Shown: piece after piece, positions 12,541 through 24,739 of the stretch
Layout of the letters: each line of letters opens with the position of its first letter
Numbering within the stretch: position 1 is the first letter of the stretch
NCBI RefSeq assembly: GCF_002865645.1
Contig: NW_020194555.1
Coordinates: 3,188,288 to 3,252,287, forward strand
Length of the DNA stretch: 64,000 bases
Source of the DNA: Hyaloscypha bicolor E
Taxonomy: Eukaryota > Ascomycota > Leotiomycetes > Helotiales > Hyaloscyphaceae
Reading direction: 5' to 3'
Position numbers and translations under genes: made by a program
Notes under the pieces: model-generated
Database searches by the model: none
What the model was told of the DNA's origin: nothing
What the model saw: the letters and a program-made list of their open reading frames with translations, nothing else

Positions 12541-12610
12541 ATAAGAAAGATTTAAAGGTAAGGTAGTTTATAGTAAGTTCATAAAAAGGGTTCGGTAGTA
12601 AAGGTATCCA

Positions 12611-12667
12611 GATACCTGGTTTAGATATTAGATACCTGGTTCAGATATTAGATATCTTAGATATTTA
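12611..12667 (-). repeat. Short tandem repeat in Copia A leader (20-bp unit, nearly 3 copies)
   Basis: GATACCTGGTTTAGATATTA at 12611-12630 is followed by a copy with one change (12631-12650) and a decayed third unit. A related array is much longer in Copia E (61040-61300) and almost absent in Copia B. Confidence 0.85.
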
Positions 12668-13246
12668 GGAGTATTATAAATATTAAAGTAAATATTTTGC
12701 CCTTAAATATTTTATTTATAACGAGAAATTTAGGAAGTAAAATATTATAATTCCGGGAGGGTCTAAAGCTTAAAGAACTTAATTTAATAGTAAAATTAAA
12801 GTAGTAGTTAAAGAGCTTTAAGGATATATATAGAGTATATATTCTGGAGAGAGTATCCCGTAAATACGGGTATTATATAAGTAGAAAAGATGGGTTCCAA
12901 GAAAATAGTCTTAGGACTAAAAGAAGTTGGTTTTAAAGAATAATAAATAATTAAATAGATAGATAATTAAATGGCTAATTACTTATTAATTAGTAAGAAC
13001 TAGAGTCTTCTTTCTTAGGCTACCGGATATTTTATAGAGTTAATAAGTAATTCCCTCCTTTAATAGAGTAATTATTAGTTCTTAGTAAAAGCTAGCTATT
13101 TTCTTTCTTTAGCTACTAGATACTTTATAGAGTTAATAGGTAATTTCCCCCTTTAATATAAACTAGTTCAATTTTACTATAGGCTACCGGATACTTCTTT
13201 AGCTCAAAAGATTCTATTCTCTAATTTATATATATATACTAATTAG

Positions 13247-13546
13247 TATTAGTTTACTAGTAATATATAGTACTATTATATAAGTTATAAAATACTATTT
13301 ATATATAGTTAGTAAAGTTATTATTATTTAGAAGTAAGAATTATAGTATTATAGTATTAATATGCGATCCCTAAATTTGCTAAGCCTAAAGGAGTCTAGT
13401 CTACTAGTCGAGTTACTAATAAGACACGAGATTATATAACTATATCCCGTATCCCATATTTTATTACTTATATCCTATTACTCATATCCCGTATCCCGTG
13501 TCCCGTGACTATACACGTGACTCCTAAAGAAATAGCTATACTAATA
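13247..13546 (-). repeat. Copia A 5' LTR
   Basis: 300 bp in reverse orientation, from TATTAGTTTACTAG to GCTATACTAATA. It corresponds to the 284-bp LTRs of Copia B but is about 16 bp longer, through extra ATCCCGT/TCCCGT-type repeats at about 13450-13510. It is the least mutated Copia LTR here and still has CACGTGACT at 13514-13522. The 3' partner is outside the window. Confidence 0.9.
13514..13522 (-). promoter_or_regulatory. E-box CACGTGACT in Copia A LTR (sense AGTCACGTG)
   Basis: The 9-mer matches those in the Gypsy-1 and TRIM LTRs, here inverted with respect to the element. In Copia B the same place reads ATTACATATA, consistent with RIP of the site. Confidence 0.5.
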
Positions 13547-13734
13547 ATACTATCTAGTAAAATATATAATAATAGTAATAGTTAAATAATAGTAAGAAAT
13601 AAATAATAGTAAAGTTTATTTAATTTCCAAAATAGTAATCTAATAATAATAGTTTCTTAAGGCTATAAATAATAGTTAGAAAAGAGAAAATAAAAAGTAT
13701 ATAAAGAATCGAAAATAATATTTTTTATTTTAGA

Positions 13735-13768
13735 TTAAAAAAAAATCTATTATTAGATTTTTTTTTAG
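13735..13768. repeat. Inverted repeat with A8/T9 runs
   Basis: A left arm of ATT, eight A and TCTA is followed by a 4-nt TTAT spacer and then TAGA, nine T and AG. It may be a chance structure in such A+T-rich DNA. Confidence 0.5.
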
Positions 13769-15322
13769 TTTTTTATAAAAGAAATATATTTTGCTTTTTC
13801 TAATTCTAATAATTCTAAAATATATATAATAATACCGGTAGCTTTTTTAATCTTTTAAATACTATTTTATTTATAGTATTTTATAATTTTTTTTTCTAAT
13901 TCTATATTTATTTTAAAATATTTATTTATAAGTATATATTTATTATTAATTTCGTTTTTAAAAAAATACCAGAATTAATTTCTTTTAATAAATTACTTAA
14001 ATTAATTCCCGATATATATTTTTCGAAATATAATACTATTAAACTCTTTTAGTATATAGTATTTCTTTAGTTAATTTATATATTTTATTTTATATAAGCT
14101 AAATTAATAATATAATAGCTTTATATTTCTTAACTTATTTTAATTTATTAATTTAATATTATATATAAAAACCAGATTCTTTTCGGAAATAAGCTTTAAA
14201 TAAATCTAATAAATAGTATTAAATTACTTTTTTCCTTCTTAATATTTTTTATTCTTTTTTATTCTAGCCTCTTTAATATCTTTATTTTTTATTTATATTT
14301 GCTTTATATATATTTTCAAAAGCATTTCTCTATTATAGACTTTATTTTATTCAAGTATTTTCTAGATTAGAAAATATATTTCTATAAATAATATAGCTTT
14401 TCTATTATAAACTATATAAAAAGAAATAAATCCAGTTAGTCTATATATAGTAATTCGATTAATAAATAGAATATATAGTAATAAATCTATCTAAGGCTTC
14501 TTTTTATTTATTATAAATATAATAAATACTTAAATAATTAATTAATATTCTTTTTTAATTATATTTTTTTTTTGAAATTATAGGCTAAAATAATAATTCT
14601 ATTAATTTCTAGCTTATTAAATTCCTAAATTATTGCTTTTTTGAATTCCGATTTGCTATTTATTTTAAGCTATTTAAATAAACTATACTTATAGATAATT
14701 TCTTTCTAAATAAACTTAGTAATTTTTTTACTAATTAGGTTCTTTAAAGGTTTAGCTTTTATTTATTCTAAAAAGTCGTTTCTAGTAATAATTAATAAGT
14801 TATATCTTTTATAATTTAGTAGTTTAACTATATTAATTTCAAGGTAATAAAAAAGAAATATAGCTTTTATTAGATATAAAGCTTTCTTTTATTTTCTTTT
14901 ACTCTTATATTAATAGACTTTATAGGTACTAATATACTTTTATATATAATTATAATAACCTTTTTAGTAATAGTAATTAGCTATTAAATAAAAAGTACTT
15001 TCTCTTCTAGTATATTTAATTTATTATATAGCTTTTTAATAATAATTTCTTTTTGTTTTTAATTATTAATAATAAGTCGAAATAGATATATTTTAAATAT
15101 AATTTTTTATAGTAATTAATCTCTTATACTATAATTTAAAGCTTTTCTATTTAATTTTCGAAACTCGATTCTAAATATTTTTTCTGGTTTAGAAAATATT
15201 ATAAAATATTATATAATATTCTAATATTATTCGAAATAGCTATTATTTAAGGAATCTAATAAAATAGTCGAATTATCGAATAAAATATAAGAGTTAATAT
15301 TATTATTTACTATTTTACTAAA

Positions 15323-15360
15323 GGTTATATATAAAAGGCTATAGCTTTTATTATATAATT
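15323..15360. repeat. Palindrome of the Copia 3'-region type, outside a Copia copy
   Basis: Begins GGTTATATATAAAAGGCTAT and folds back on itself around GGCTATAGC. It resembles the palindromes at 21932, 38160 and 49301, which lie between RNase H and the 3' LTR of Copia copies. No Copia sequence is recognised beside it. Confidence 0.6.
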
Positions 15361-16105
15361 TCCGGATATTATTATTTTTTAATATTATTAATTTGCTTCC
15401 AGATATAGTAAGGCTTTAATTATTAATCTCTAGTAACTAGATACTACTATTTAAATATCTAATAAAGGTTGTAGAAATCTAATTTCTTAAAATAATATTA
15501 TATAATTAAATAGAAACTACTTTCTTTAATTAAATTTTTCATTTAATAAATACTATTCTAATAATATTAAGCTCTATTACTAATTATTTATTAATATTCT
15601 CGTTATTTTCGGTATTGCTTTTTTATTATAGATATCTTAATAATTTATTAGTAATAATATATTTGATTTCTTTAATATACTTAATTTTAAAATTAAATAA
15701 TTGAATTTATATTAGCTAATAAATAACTAGAATTCCAGGAAAATCTATAGCTGCTTTATTTAGCTATATAACAAATATATTAATATTTAGTTTAAGAATA
15801 AAATAAATTCTATATAACTAGAATTATATTTTCTATAGATATTTTACTAGCTTTCGGTATTTTCTTTTAGTAATATTATATTTCTATTTAGTATTATTTT
15901 AGATTTCAGACTTTTATTATATAATTATTTTTTAATTTTCTAATAGATTATAATATAATTTGCAAAATATTAAAATAGTAATAAATTTTTTTAAAAGAAT
16001 TTATATAGCTTATAGTTATTTATTATTCTATTTTTATATTATATCTTTTTTTATTAAATAGTAAATAGATTTAATAATAATTATAAAGCTTTTAATTTAA
16101 ATATA

Positions 16106-16110
16106 ATAAT
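16106..16110. repeat. Left target-site duplication of Copia B (ATAAT)
   Basis: Repeated exactly at 22377-22381. Confidence 0.85.
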
Positions 16111-16394
16111 TATTAGTATAGCTATTTCTTTAGGAATTACATATATAGTTATAAGACTCGAAATACGGGATATAGATAATAGAATATAAGATACGGGATA
16201 TAGTTATATAACCTTATATTCTATAAATAACTCGACTAATAGCTAGTTTCTATTAGACTTAGCAGATTTAGGAATTATATATTAATATTATAATACTATA
16301 ATTCTTACTTCTAAATAATAATAACTTTATTAACTAATATAACTAGTATTTCTATATTTATATAATAGTATTATATATTACTAGTAAACTAATA
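16111..16394 (+). repeat. Copia B 5' LTR
   Basis: 284 bp from TATTAGTATAGC (ancestral TG changed to TA) to ACTAATA. It matches 22093-22376 without net gaps. Confidence 0.92.
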
Positions 16395-17040
16395 CTAATT
16401 AGTTTATATATATAGATTAGAGAAGATTTTAGATTAGTTCTAAAAGTATTTAGTAACTTAAAACAAATCTAGTCTATTCTATATTAAAGGAAAGAACTAT
16501 TTATTAACTTTATAAAAGTATTTAGTAGCTTATAAAGAAAATAACTAGTTTTTATTAATTAATAAGTAGTTAGCTATTTAATTAATTATTTATTTAACTT
16601 CTACTATTCTTTTAAACCAACTTCTTTTAGTCCCAAAATTACCTTTTTAGAAACTATTCTTTCTATTTATATAATACTTATATTTATAAAATTCTTTTTC
16701 CGGAATATATATCCAATATATATCTTTAAAGCTCTTTAATTACTACTTCGATTTTATTATTAAATCGAGTTCTTTAAGCTTTAGACCCTTTCGGAATTAT
16801 AATATTTTACTTCCTAAATTTCTCGTTATAGATAAAATATTTAAGAGCGAAATATTTACTTTAATACTCTTATTAGATATCTGGTATCTAAATCAGATAT
16901 CTAAATACCTTTATTACTAAACTCTTTCTATAAACCTACTATAAACTATCTTACCTTTAAACCCTTCTTACTATAAACTATATATATATATACTAGAAAG
17001 AACCTGAGCTCGGTTTAGTATAAATACTAATAAGAGAAAG
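16395..17040 (+). other. Copia B untranslated leader
   Basis: Non-coding stretch from the LTR to gag. At 16865-16910 it holds a single degenerate unit of the GATATCTGGT-type repeat that is multiplied in copies A and E. No convincing tRNA-primer site beginning TGG is seen directly after the LTR. Confidence 0.6.
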
Positions 17041-20000
17041 AAGCTAATTAAGAAATAGAAGAACGGTATTAATCCAATAATTATAATAAAGGCTAATTTT
17101 TAGAAATATCTAATTACTAAGATATATTAGTATATTTTATATAAAAAGAATAATAATAATCTATAGGATCTATTTTAGGATAATTTTAAAAACTTTAATA
17201 TTATAATATATAGTCTAATTAACTATATATTTATAGAAAATCTTTGAGCCTAACTTTAGTATAATAGTATTTATATTAAATAGAATTATAGAAACTTTAC
17301 TATTATATAATTATTTATTAACCTTATCTGAGAAAAGATAAAAAGTATATAGAATAAAGCTAATATTATTAATAATAGTCTAATTAGAATAGATCTTTTT
17401 TAGGAACCTATTATATTAGTTTATTTTATTCTAGATAAAACTAGATATAAAGAAACCAAATATTTTTAGTTAAGAAATTAAGCTATCTATTTATTTCTTT
17501 TAAATTAAGGCTATTTACTATTTCTATTTTTATTACTACTAGTATTATTATTAAACCCGAACTTTTATTAATTAATATCTATTATTATTACTAGAAAGCT
17601 TATTAGGAAAGTAGTAAAAATATATTTCGAAATATAAAAATATAATAGAACTAATAATAGTTTTAATTATAAACTTACTATCTTTTTTAATATTTACTAA
17701 TATATAGAGCTTCTAGAAAAGATACTAGTAAGAGCTTTTTTTATTATATTAAAGGAACTAGTATAAAACTACTTCTATAATAACTAGCTTTCGAGCTATA
17801 TATATAAAGAGGCCTATATAAATATTTATAGCTTCTTTAAAGGCTCTGGTTTCTATTATTAAAATCTAGATAAATGAAATACTACTATTTTAGTAACTAT
17901 AATAGTAAAAAACCCTAAAAAAATAATATTTAAACTTGTTTAAATACTAATTAATAACTTATATAAATTATAATATAGCCTTATTTCTACTTTATAAAAT
18001 ACCGAATTTCTATATAATAAGATTATTATCTTTTATTAAGGCTTACTAGTATATTACTATATAGTCTCGAACTCTTCTAATAATCTCGGCTAGCTTATTA
18101 ATAAACTTTAATTATCTATTACTATTTATAAGAAGAAATAATAAATTATTACTAAAACCTATTTTACTAATTAATAATATTATTTTTAAAATTCTCTAAG
18201 CTATTATCTATTCGGAAATTATTAATACGGATCTAGCTATAACTTTAGAACCCGTAATAACTACTTTAAGTTCTATAATTATAATAATTATATTTTAAAG
18301 TTGTATTTTATATATAAGAAACCCGAATACTATTTATAGAAATATATATTAGAGAAATAAGAGGCTAAGAAGGCTTAATTTAAAAGTAAAAACATTTACT
18401 AATTTAGATTCCGAAATACTTATAACTTTAATAAATGCTTTAGTAATACTTATATATAGTATATTACCGAATTTAAAGAAGAAAAAAATAATAAGAGTAA
18501 TAAGGACAAACTAGTAGGTAATGCTTTTAAAGCCTTATTAGTAGAAATAAATAAAGAAAAAAAATATTATTCTAATTTTTATTTTATTTCTATTAAAAGC
18601 TTTCTAGCTACTTCTATAGCTTCTGCTTCTATTATTTCTATAACTAATATTCTTATAGATAACCTTATTTCCCTTTCCTTTATATACTAGATAATAAGCG
18701 AAAATTATATTTTAAAGCCTATTAAATAAATAAAAGATATCCAGATATTTATAATTAATAATATATTAAGATATAATACTTACTGCTTTTATAGAATTAT
18801 AATTAATACCGGAGCCTTTAGATTTTTAACTACTAGTTCTAACTAATTTTAAGCTTTATAATAAACTAATAATAGTATTAAACTTAATAAAACTACTAAA
18901 AATTAAGTTAATATCCAGTTTAATATTAGATCTATATTCTTTATTAGATCTATAATAGTAAGAATACTAATTAGGTAAATATAATTCTATATTATATCTA
19001 TAAAGACTTTATTTCTATTTAGCTTAACTAATATAGATAAGCTAGAAATCTATTTTAATAATCTTACTAATTATTTTATTACTTTTACTAGATACTTTAT
19101 ATTTATAATATAATATTTTAGATATTTTTTTTCTGTTTTAAAATATTATACTATAAAGCTTTATTTCCGAATTCTTTACTTATAACTCCTGCTTTTTTAT
19201 AAAAATCGAATTATAATATCTATATTACTATTTTAGTTACTTATCTATTAGTAAGCTCCGAAATATACTAGAATAAATAGTTTATAATATTAATATAAAA
19301 GCCTTTAAATATCTTATAAAATACTATAAATAATACCAGAAATTCGGATAATTACTAGAATAATTTAAGTTTAATTTAAAAAATAATATTAGCTTTAATT
19401 ACTCTATTATTATTAATATTTTCTATATTTCTAGTAAGCCTATATTTTATATTATTAATAAAAGTACTTAATATTAAGCCAGCTAATAGCTTTAAAATAT
19501 TAGTATATTATATATTTAGAATACCTTAAAGTAATATTAGATTAATATCTGTTTAGGCTCTTTTAATTAGATTATAATAAATACTAGAAAGCAGTTTACT
19601 AGTAAGAAATTTATTTAGCTTATAAATACTATAGGAACTAAGATTAAAATCGTTTTTATAGAAGCTTATAATTCCGTCGGAATTATAAAATATTACTATA
19701 GCCCGATTTAATATATTTATTTTATTATTATAGCCAAAATTAATAGAATTAATAAAAATACTATATTTCAAATAGCTTTTAAGGCTATTAATAATTTTAT
19801 AGAACCCGATAGTATTATTCTAATTCTTTTAATTTATAGTACTTTACTTTAAATAACTAAATATAATATTCTATTACTAACTATATTATAGTAATTAGTA
19901 ATATTTAAGAAAATAATAGTAGAAATTCAAAAGCTTTAAGCTAGATATTAGATTATAAATACTATAAATACCCGAAATAGTTCTAATATTACTAATATTT

Positions 20001-21880
20001 ATAAACTTCCTTTAAATTCGAATATTCTTATATAATATAAAAGAAATACTAGTTAATCTAGTAGTTAGAATAGATTATATAAGCTAGTAGCTATTAATAG
20101 AAAGAACTATATACTAATTCTATTATATAGTAATACTATCTTCTATTTAACCTCTATAAAGCCCTTTTATATAGGAGATATTAAGGTTATTACTAATAAC
20201 CCTAAATTTAAAACTATTTCCGAACTTTATAATAAGGCTAAAAATAATACAGATATAATTCCTCTTATTATTTCTGCTATTTTACTAAAGTATAATAGAA
20301 GATATCCTTATAGAACTCCGGATATTATAGTATTTCTATAGAATAATAACCTGTATAAGAACTCCTATTAAGTTAAAGTTATTAGCCTTTTAGAAAAGAA
20401 TATATTTAAGGTTATTTCCAGATTTCAGATACTAAAAGAGATATATATCTTTAATTTCTGATTTATTAATAAGATTAAGAATAAGAATATAAAAAAAGAG
20501 TTTAAGAAATCGAGACTTGTTATCTAAGCTTATAATAATAATAAGAAATATATAGTATTAATATAATTATTTATTATTTAATATATTAGTTAGAGAATTA
20601 TTCTTAGTATTACTACTATAATAATAGATATTATAGAGTTATATTTATATAATATCTCGCAAACTTATATCTAATTAATAACCTTACTTAATTATAATTT
20701 TTATATTAACTTATTTTATAAACTTACTAGAGAGCTAAATCTAAAAGACGATTCTATTCTAAAGGTTATAAAACTACTATATAATATACCGGAAACCAGA
20801 AACTACTAGTTTAAAACTTACTATTTCTATTATATTAATAAGCTTTCTATAGAATAATTAATTTATAACTCTTATCTCCTCTATAGTAAATAACTCTTTA
20901 GAATTATTAGCCTCTAAACTAATAATACTTTATTTATTAGAACTAATAATTTTATAAAAATAGAATAACTAAAACTTTAAAAGGCTAAGTTCTTAGCTAA
21001 AAAATATAAATATCTTACTTCTAATTATAATTTCAAGTTTAATAGAAGTATTATTTATATAAATACTACCAGAATTACTTTTATATAGAAATACTAGTAT
21101 AAAAACCTCTAAACTATTTCTATAAAGAATACTACTACTATAAATAGTAAGGGTACTATTTATTAAGATCTCTTTATTAAAGACTAATATATTACCTAAT
21201 ATACTAGAAAAGTATATATTATATTAGTCTATTAACTAGAAACTTTATATAATTTATTAATTACTACTTAAGCTATTAAACCCTCGGAAACTAATATAAA
21301 GGCATTTAATAAGTGTATTTAATAGCAAATTAAGAATACTACTAGAGAACTGAGATTTATAAAGCTAGTAAAGGAGTTCTTATATTTAATTATTTTTACG
21401 AATACTTTATTTACAAATAATAGAGATCTCTTTTCCCAAATCGGATATATTCTAATTCTAGTAAATAGAACTAGATATACTAATATTATTTACTAGTTCT
21501 CTACTAAATATAAGAGAGTTACCAGAAGTATTCTAGCTTCGGAACTCTATAATATAGCTTATAGCTTTAATATAAATACTTTAGTTAAATCTATAATTAA
21601 TAAAGTACTAGAAATAAAACTATTACTAGTAGTCTATATAGATTTAAAGTTATTATATAAATGCCTTATTAAATTGAGAACTATTTGAGAAAAGTATCTA
21701 ATAATTAATATAATATATTTCTGCCAGATATATAAATAATAAGAGATTATAGAAGTTAAATAAATTAAGGAAGAATTAAACTCTACTAATTCTATAACGA
21801 AATTAAAGCTAATAAATGCCTTTAAATATCTAATTAATACAAATACTATATAATTAGATATAAAGAAATAAGTCAAATAT
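17041..21880 (+). pseudogene. Copia B gag-pol polyprotein, RIP-inactivated
   Basis: Gag (about 17041-18700) ends with a fungal-Copia Cys-rich motif near 18300-18350, now Tyr-rich (F-I-Y-K-K-P-E-Y-Y), then a stretch with K-S-F-L-A-T-S-I-A. Protease: I-N-T-G-A at about 18802-18816, catalytic Asp now Asn. Integrase: the N-terminal part starts near 19190; the core (about 19370-20100) has N-N-I-S-F-N-Y and E-A-Y-N-S-V-G-I-I. Reverse transcriptase: about 20480-21250, active site T-N-N at 20918-20926 for T-D-D. RNase H: about 21250-21880, with I-L-A-S-E-L-Y and L-L-Y-K-C-L-I-K. An extra T near 19130, absent from copies A and E, shifts the frame between protease and integrase. The initiator is not identifiable. 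Stops replace Gln and Trp codons throughout. Confidence 0.92.
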
Positions 21881-21931
21881 AAATAGAATAGGAAATAAAT
21901 ATATAAAATAGAAAGATATTATAGAAAGAGA

Positions 21932-21969
21932 AGTTATATATAAAAGGCTATAGCCTTTAATATATAACT
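21932..21969. repeat. 38-bp palindrome in Copia B 3' region
   Basis: Near-perfect inverted repeat centred on GGCTATAGCC with AGTTATATA/TATATAACT ends, between RNase H and the 3' LTR. Present at the same place in copies C and E. Confidence 0.8.
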
Positions 21970-22092
21970 AAAACTTCAGAAGTAATATAGATATATAAAG
22001 TATTTGGGAAAATCTAGTACTAGGCCGAATTAGGGAATTTATATATAATTAGAGAAAAGTACTATTTTTTGTATTTTTTAAAGAGTTTCTAG

Positions 22093-22376
22093 TATTAATA
22101 TAGCTATTTCTTTAGGAGTTATATATATAGTTACAGAACTCGAAATATAGGATATAGGTAATAGAATATAAAATACGAGATATAGTTATATAACCTTATA
22201 TTCTATAAATAACTTAACTAGTAGCTAGTTTCTATTAGGCTTAATAAATTTAGGAATTATATATTAATACTATAATACTATAATTCTTATTTCTAAATAA
22301 TAATAACTTTATTAACTAATATAACTAGTATTTTTATACTTATATAATAGTATTATATATTACTAATAAACTAATA
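22093..22376 (+). repeat. Copia B 3' LTR
   Basis: 284 bp matching 16111-16394. Differences are nearly all C/T or G/A. Confidence 0.92.
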
Positions 22377-22381
22377 ATAAT
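22377..22381. repeat. Right target-site duplication of Copia B (ATAAT)
   Basis: Matches 16106-16110. Low sequence complexity makes the 5-bp match weaker evidence than the LTR boundaries themselves. Confidence 0.8.
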
Positions 22382-24344
22382 AAATAATAATTCTAATAAA
22401 TGCCTTATTTTTAGTTATATTATTATAATATTTCTATTTTAAAATCTTAGTAATTTCTGAGCTTAAAGGATTTTTTTTAAATATTTTATAAATAAAGCTA
22501 ATAATAATTATACTATTATAATAAAATTATAATTTTTTTCTAATACTAGTTCCGGCTTATTTAATTCTATTTAAGGTTATATTTAGATTTTAAAGATATT
22601 TAAATATAAAATATTAAATACTAGATAAAATAAGCTATCTATTATAATTTATATAAAGTCTCTTAATTCTAATATTATTAATAAATAATATAGTAATTTT
22701 GGGAAATAGATTTTTTAGAATAATTATAATAATCTATATAAATTATATAACGGAATTAGTAGCTTTCTAAAAATAATATAATTAAATCTCTATTATAAAT
22801 ATCTAGTATAAATTAATTATATCCGGAAAAGAAATTAATTAGAGAAATATAAATATATTTAGTAAATTCCTCTAAAATCTTATTAGTAAATAGAAATAAA
22901 TTAATATTTTATAAAGTTATTAAATTTATTTTTATAGTAATATTAATTAATTTATAAATTCTAGTAATCTTTTTTATAATTAAGAATTATAAATTCCGAT
23001 AAGATCTATTATATTTTTTAAGGATTTTATAATCTAGATATTTTAATAATATTTTTATTATTATTAGTATTAAAGCTTTAGAATATAGGAAATTCTTCTT
23101 TTACTAGGCTTTATATTTAATAATCTTAATTAGAATAGATAAACTAATATCCTTATAAACTTTTCTTATTTCTTTCTAATTAAATATAATTATATCTTTT
23201 TAATTAATTATTAATTCTCGAAATATAGCTAGTTTCTTTTTCTAGAGCCAGTTTCTAATATTTAATTATTTAAAATATTCCGGAATAAATTATATATCTC
23301 TTAAAATAGCTAATATTTTTAGTAAAAAATAGTTCTTATACTTTTTAGTATATTTCTATAAATATTTTCTAATCTTGAATTTTTTAAACTAATTTAGATA
23401 TTTATTAGAATCTTTTCTAATTCTATTATTAATATCTATTAATTAAATCTTTTTATTTTTTATTTTATATATTCTTATAATTAGAAATAAATTATAGTTA
23501 TTATCTTTTTTTTTTTAAAAAAAAGCTATAGCTATTTTCTCTAATATTGTTTTTATTTAATTTCCGGAATTTATAACTTTTCTATTTAGTTTCTTTTAAT
23601 TAAATATAAAAAGTATTTTTTTATTTAATATTTTATAATATCTTTTTTAAGCTCTTATATATTCCAAAATCTTTTCTAGTCTTGAATTTCAAATTCTATA
23701 GTTTCGGGAATATATTTCTTTATTATTAAAAGATATTATTCTATTTCTTTTTTAGAAATATCTTTATTTAATATCTTTTTTACTTTTTTTTATTAATTCC
23801 GGAACTATTCTTAATAATATTTTAACTAGAGCCTTTTCTGCTTTAGTTTTACTAAAAATATTATTAATTTCCTAAATTTCTAAACCCAAAATAAAAGAAT
23901 CTATAGAAAGTTCCGGTATTTTTCTATTTTTTTAATACTATTACCGGTTATAATACCAGGCTTTATTTTTCCTTTTTATCTTTAGTTTCCTGCTTTATAT
24001 TACTTAATTCTTTAATTCTAGAAACTTAATATTTTTAAACTATTACTTTTTTCTACTTTCCGGTATTTTTTAAAAATAAAATAATTATAATAATATAAGT
24101 ATTCTAGTTATTTTCAAGATTAATAAATCTTCTATTCTATAAATTATTATTTTTATATATAATATTTATTTTTATCTTTACTAAAAACGGTTAATTAAAT
24201 AGAATCTTTAGAGCTTTTTTAATTAGGAAAAATATATTTTCGTATTTTATTTTATTTATAATCTTAGCTTTAAATTTTATTATTTTTATAAATTCAAATT
24301 CAGTTCTAATAATAATAAATATTTAATAATCTATAGTATTATAT

Positions 24345-24349
24345 ATTAT
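24345..24349. repeat. Left target-site duplication of Gypsy-2 (ATTAT)
   Basis: Repeated at 32166-32170. Confidence 0.85.
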
Positions 24350-24647
24350 TATAATATATATAGGGTTATATATAACTTAAGGATATATAATAAACCTCGG
24401 ATATTACAGGTATTAATTAGAGAGATTAAAGGTTCTTTAACTTTATAACTAACTACTATTTATATTATAAGTATTAGGCTTATAAATTACTAATTATATA
24501 TATGTTATTAGGGCTTCCTATTTAGATAGGGCTTCCCTGAACCTTATAGGAGAGATAGAGATTAGTTCTATACTAAATTTAATACTATAGTTTTATAACT
24601 TACTAATTTATTCTATTATCTTATTACCTACTAATAAATATCTTATA
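24350..24647 (+). repeat. Gypsy-2 5' LTR
   Basis: 298 bp, alignable without gaps to the Gypsy-1 LTRs. The E-box has decayed to TATATAACT. Confidence 0.93.
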
Positions 24648-24739
24648 AGCTAATCTCTCTATTTTTAAAGGAGGTAGTTTAATAAGTAATTATATCTCGA
24701 AATCTGCAAAATATATAATTCCTTACTAGAGCTATTTTT

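Larger units (their letters stand above)
10958..13246 (-). mobile_element. Copia A, 5' portion (gag and leader)
   Basis: Continuation of Copia A beyond the Gypsy-1 insertion, again collinear in reverse with Copia B. It contains most of gag and the untranslated leader up to the LTR at 13247. The leader is about 140 bp longer than in Copia B and includes a short tandem repeat at 12611-12667. Confidence 0.9.
13547..16110. other. Unassigned AT-rich sequence between Copia A and Copia B
   Basis: About 2.6 kb of very A+T-rich DNA with no open frame of useful length in either strand and no terminal repeat I can pair. It is more degraded than the elements on either side. It holds an A/T-run hairpin (13735-13768) and a copy of the Copia-type palindrome (15323-15360). 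Probably an older transposon remnant; the family is not recognisable. Confidence 0.6.
16111..22376 (+). mobile_element. Copia B, complete Ty1/Copia element
   Basis: A 6266-bp element with two 284-bp LTRs and an ATAAT duplication. It has one gag-pol reading frame in the order gag, protease, integrase, reverse transcriptase, RNase H. It is the only Copia copy in the window complete from LTR to LTR without interruption and serves as the map for copies A, C and E. Inactive: many RIP-type stops, both RT catalytic aspartates changed, and a one-base insertion in a T run near 19130. Confidence 0.95.
22377..24349. other. Unassigned AT-rich sequence between Copia B and Gypsy-2
   Basis: About 2 kb of heavily degraded sequence that continues at 32166 beyond Gypsy-2. 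Some minus-strand stretches (for example around 23080-23250) read as Lys/Ile-rich peptide when stops are ignored, but I recognise no domain. Likely the remnant of an older repeat. Confidence 0.6.

Noticed and set aside
13735..13768. Intrinsic terminator
   Set aside because: The hairpin has A/T-only arms of low complexity, and the setting is eukaryotic; no gene lies upstream.
19553..19771. 72-codon minus-strand frame, also at 35796-36014
   Set aside because: Antisense to the integrase core of Copia B and C.
21634..21876. 80-codon minus-strand frame
   Set aside because: Antisense to the Copia B RNase H region.
22377..24349. Pogo/Tc1-type transposase on the minus strand
   Set aside because: Some Lys-rich stretches superficially suggested one, but I could not find a DDE signature, helix-turn-helix pattern or terminal inverted repeats.
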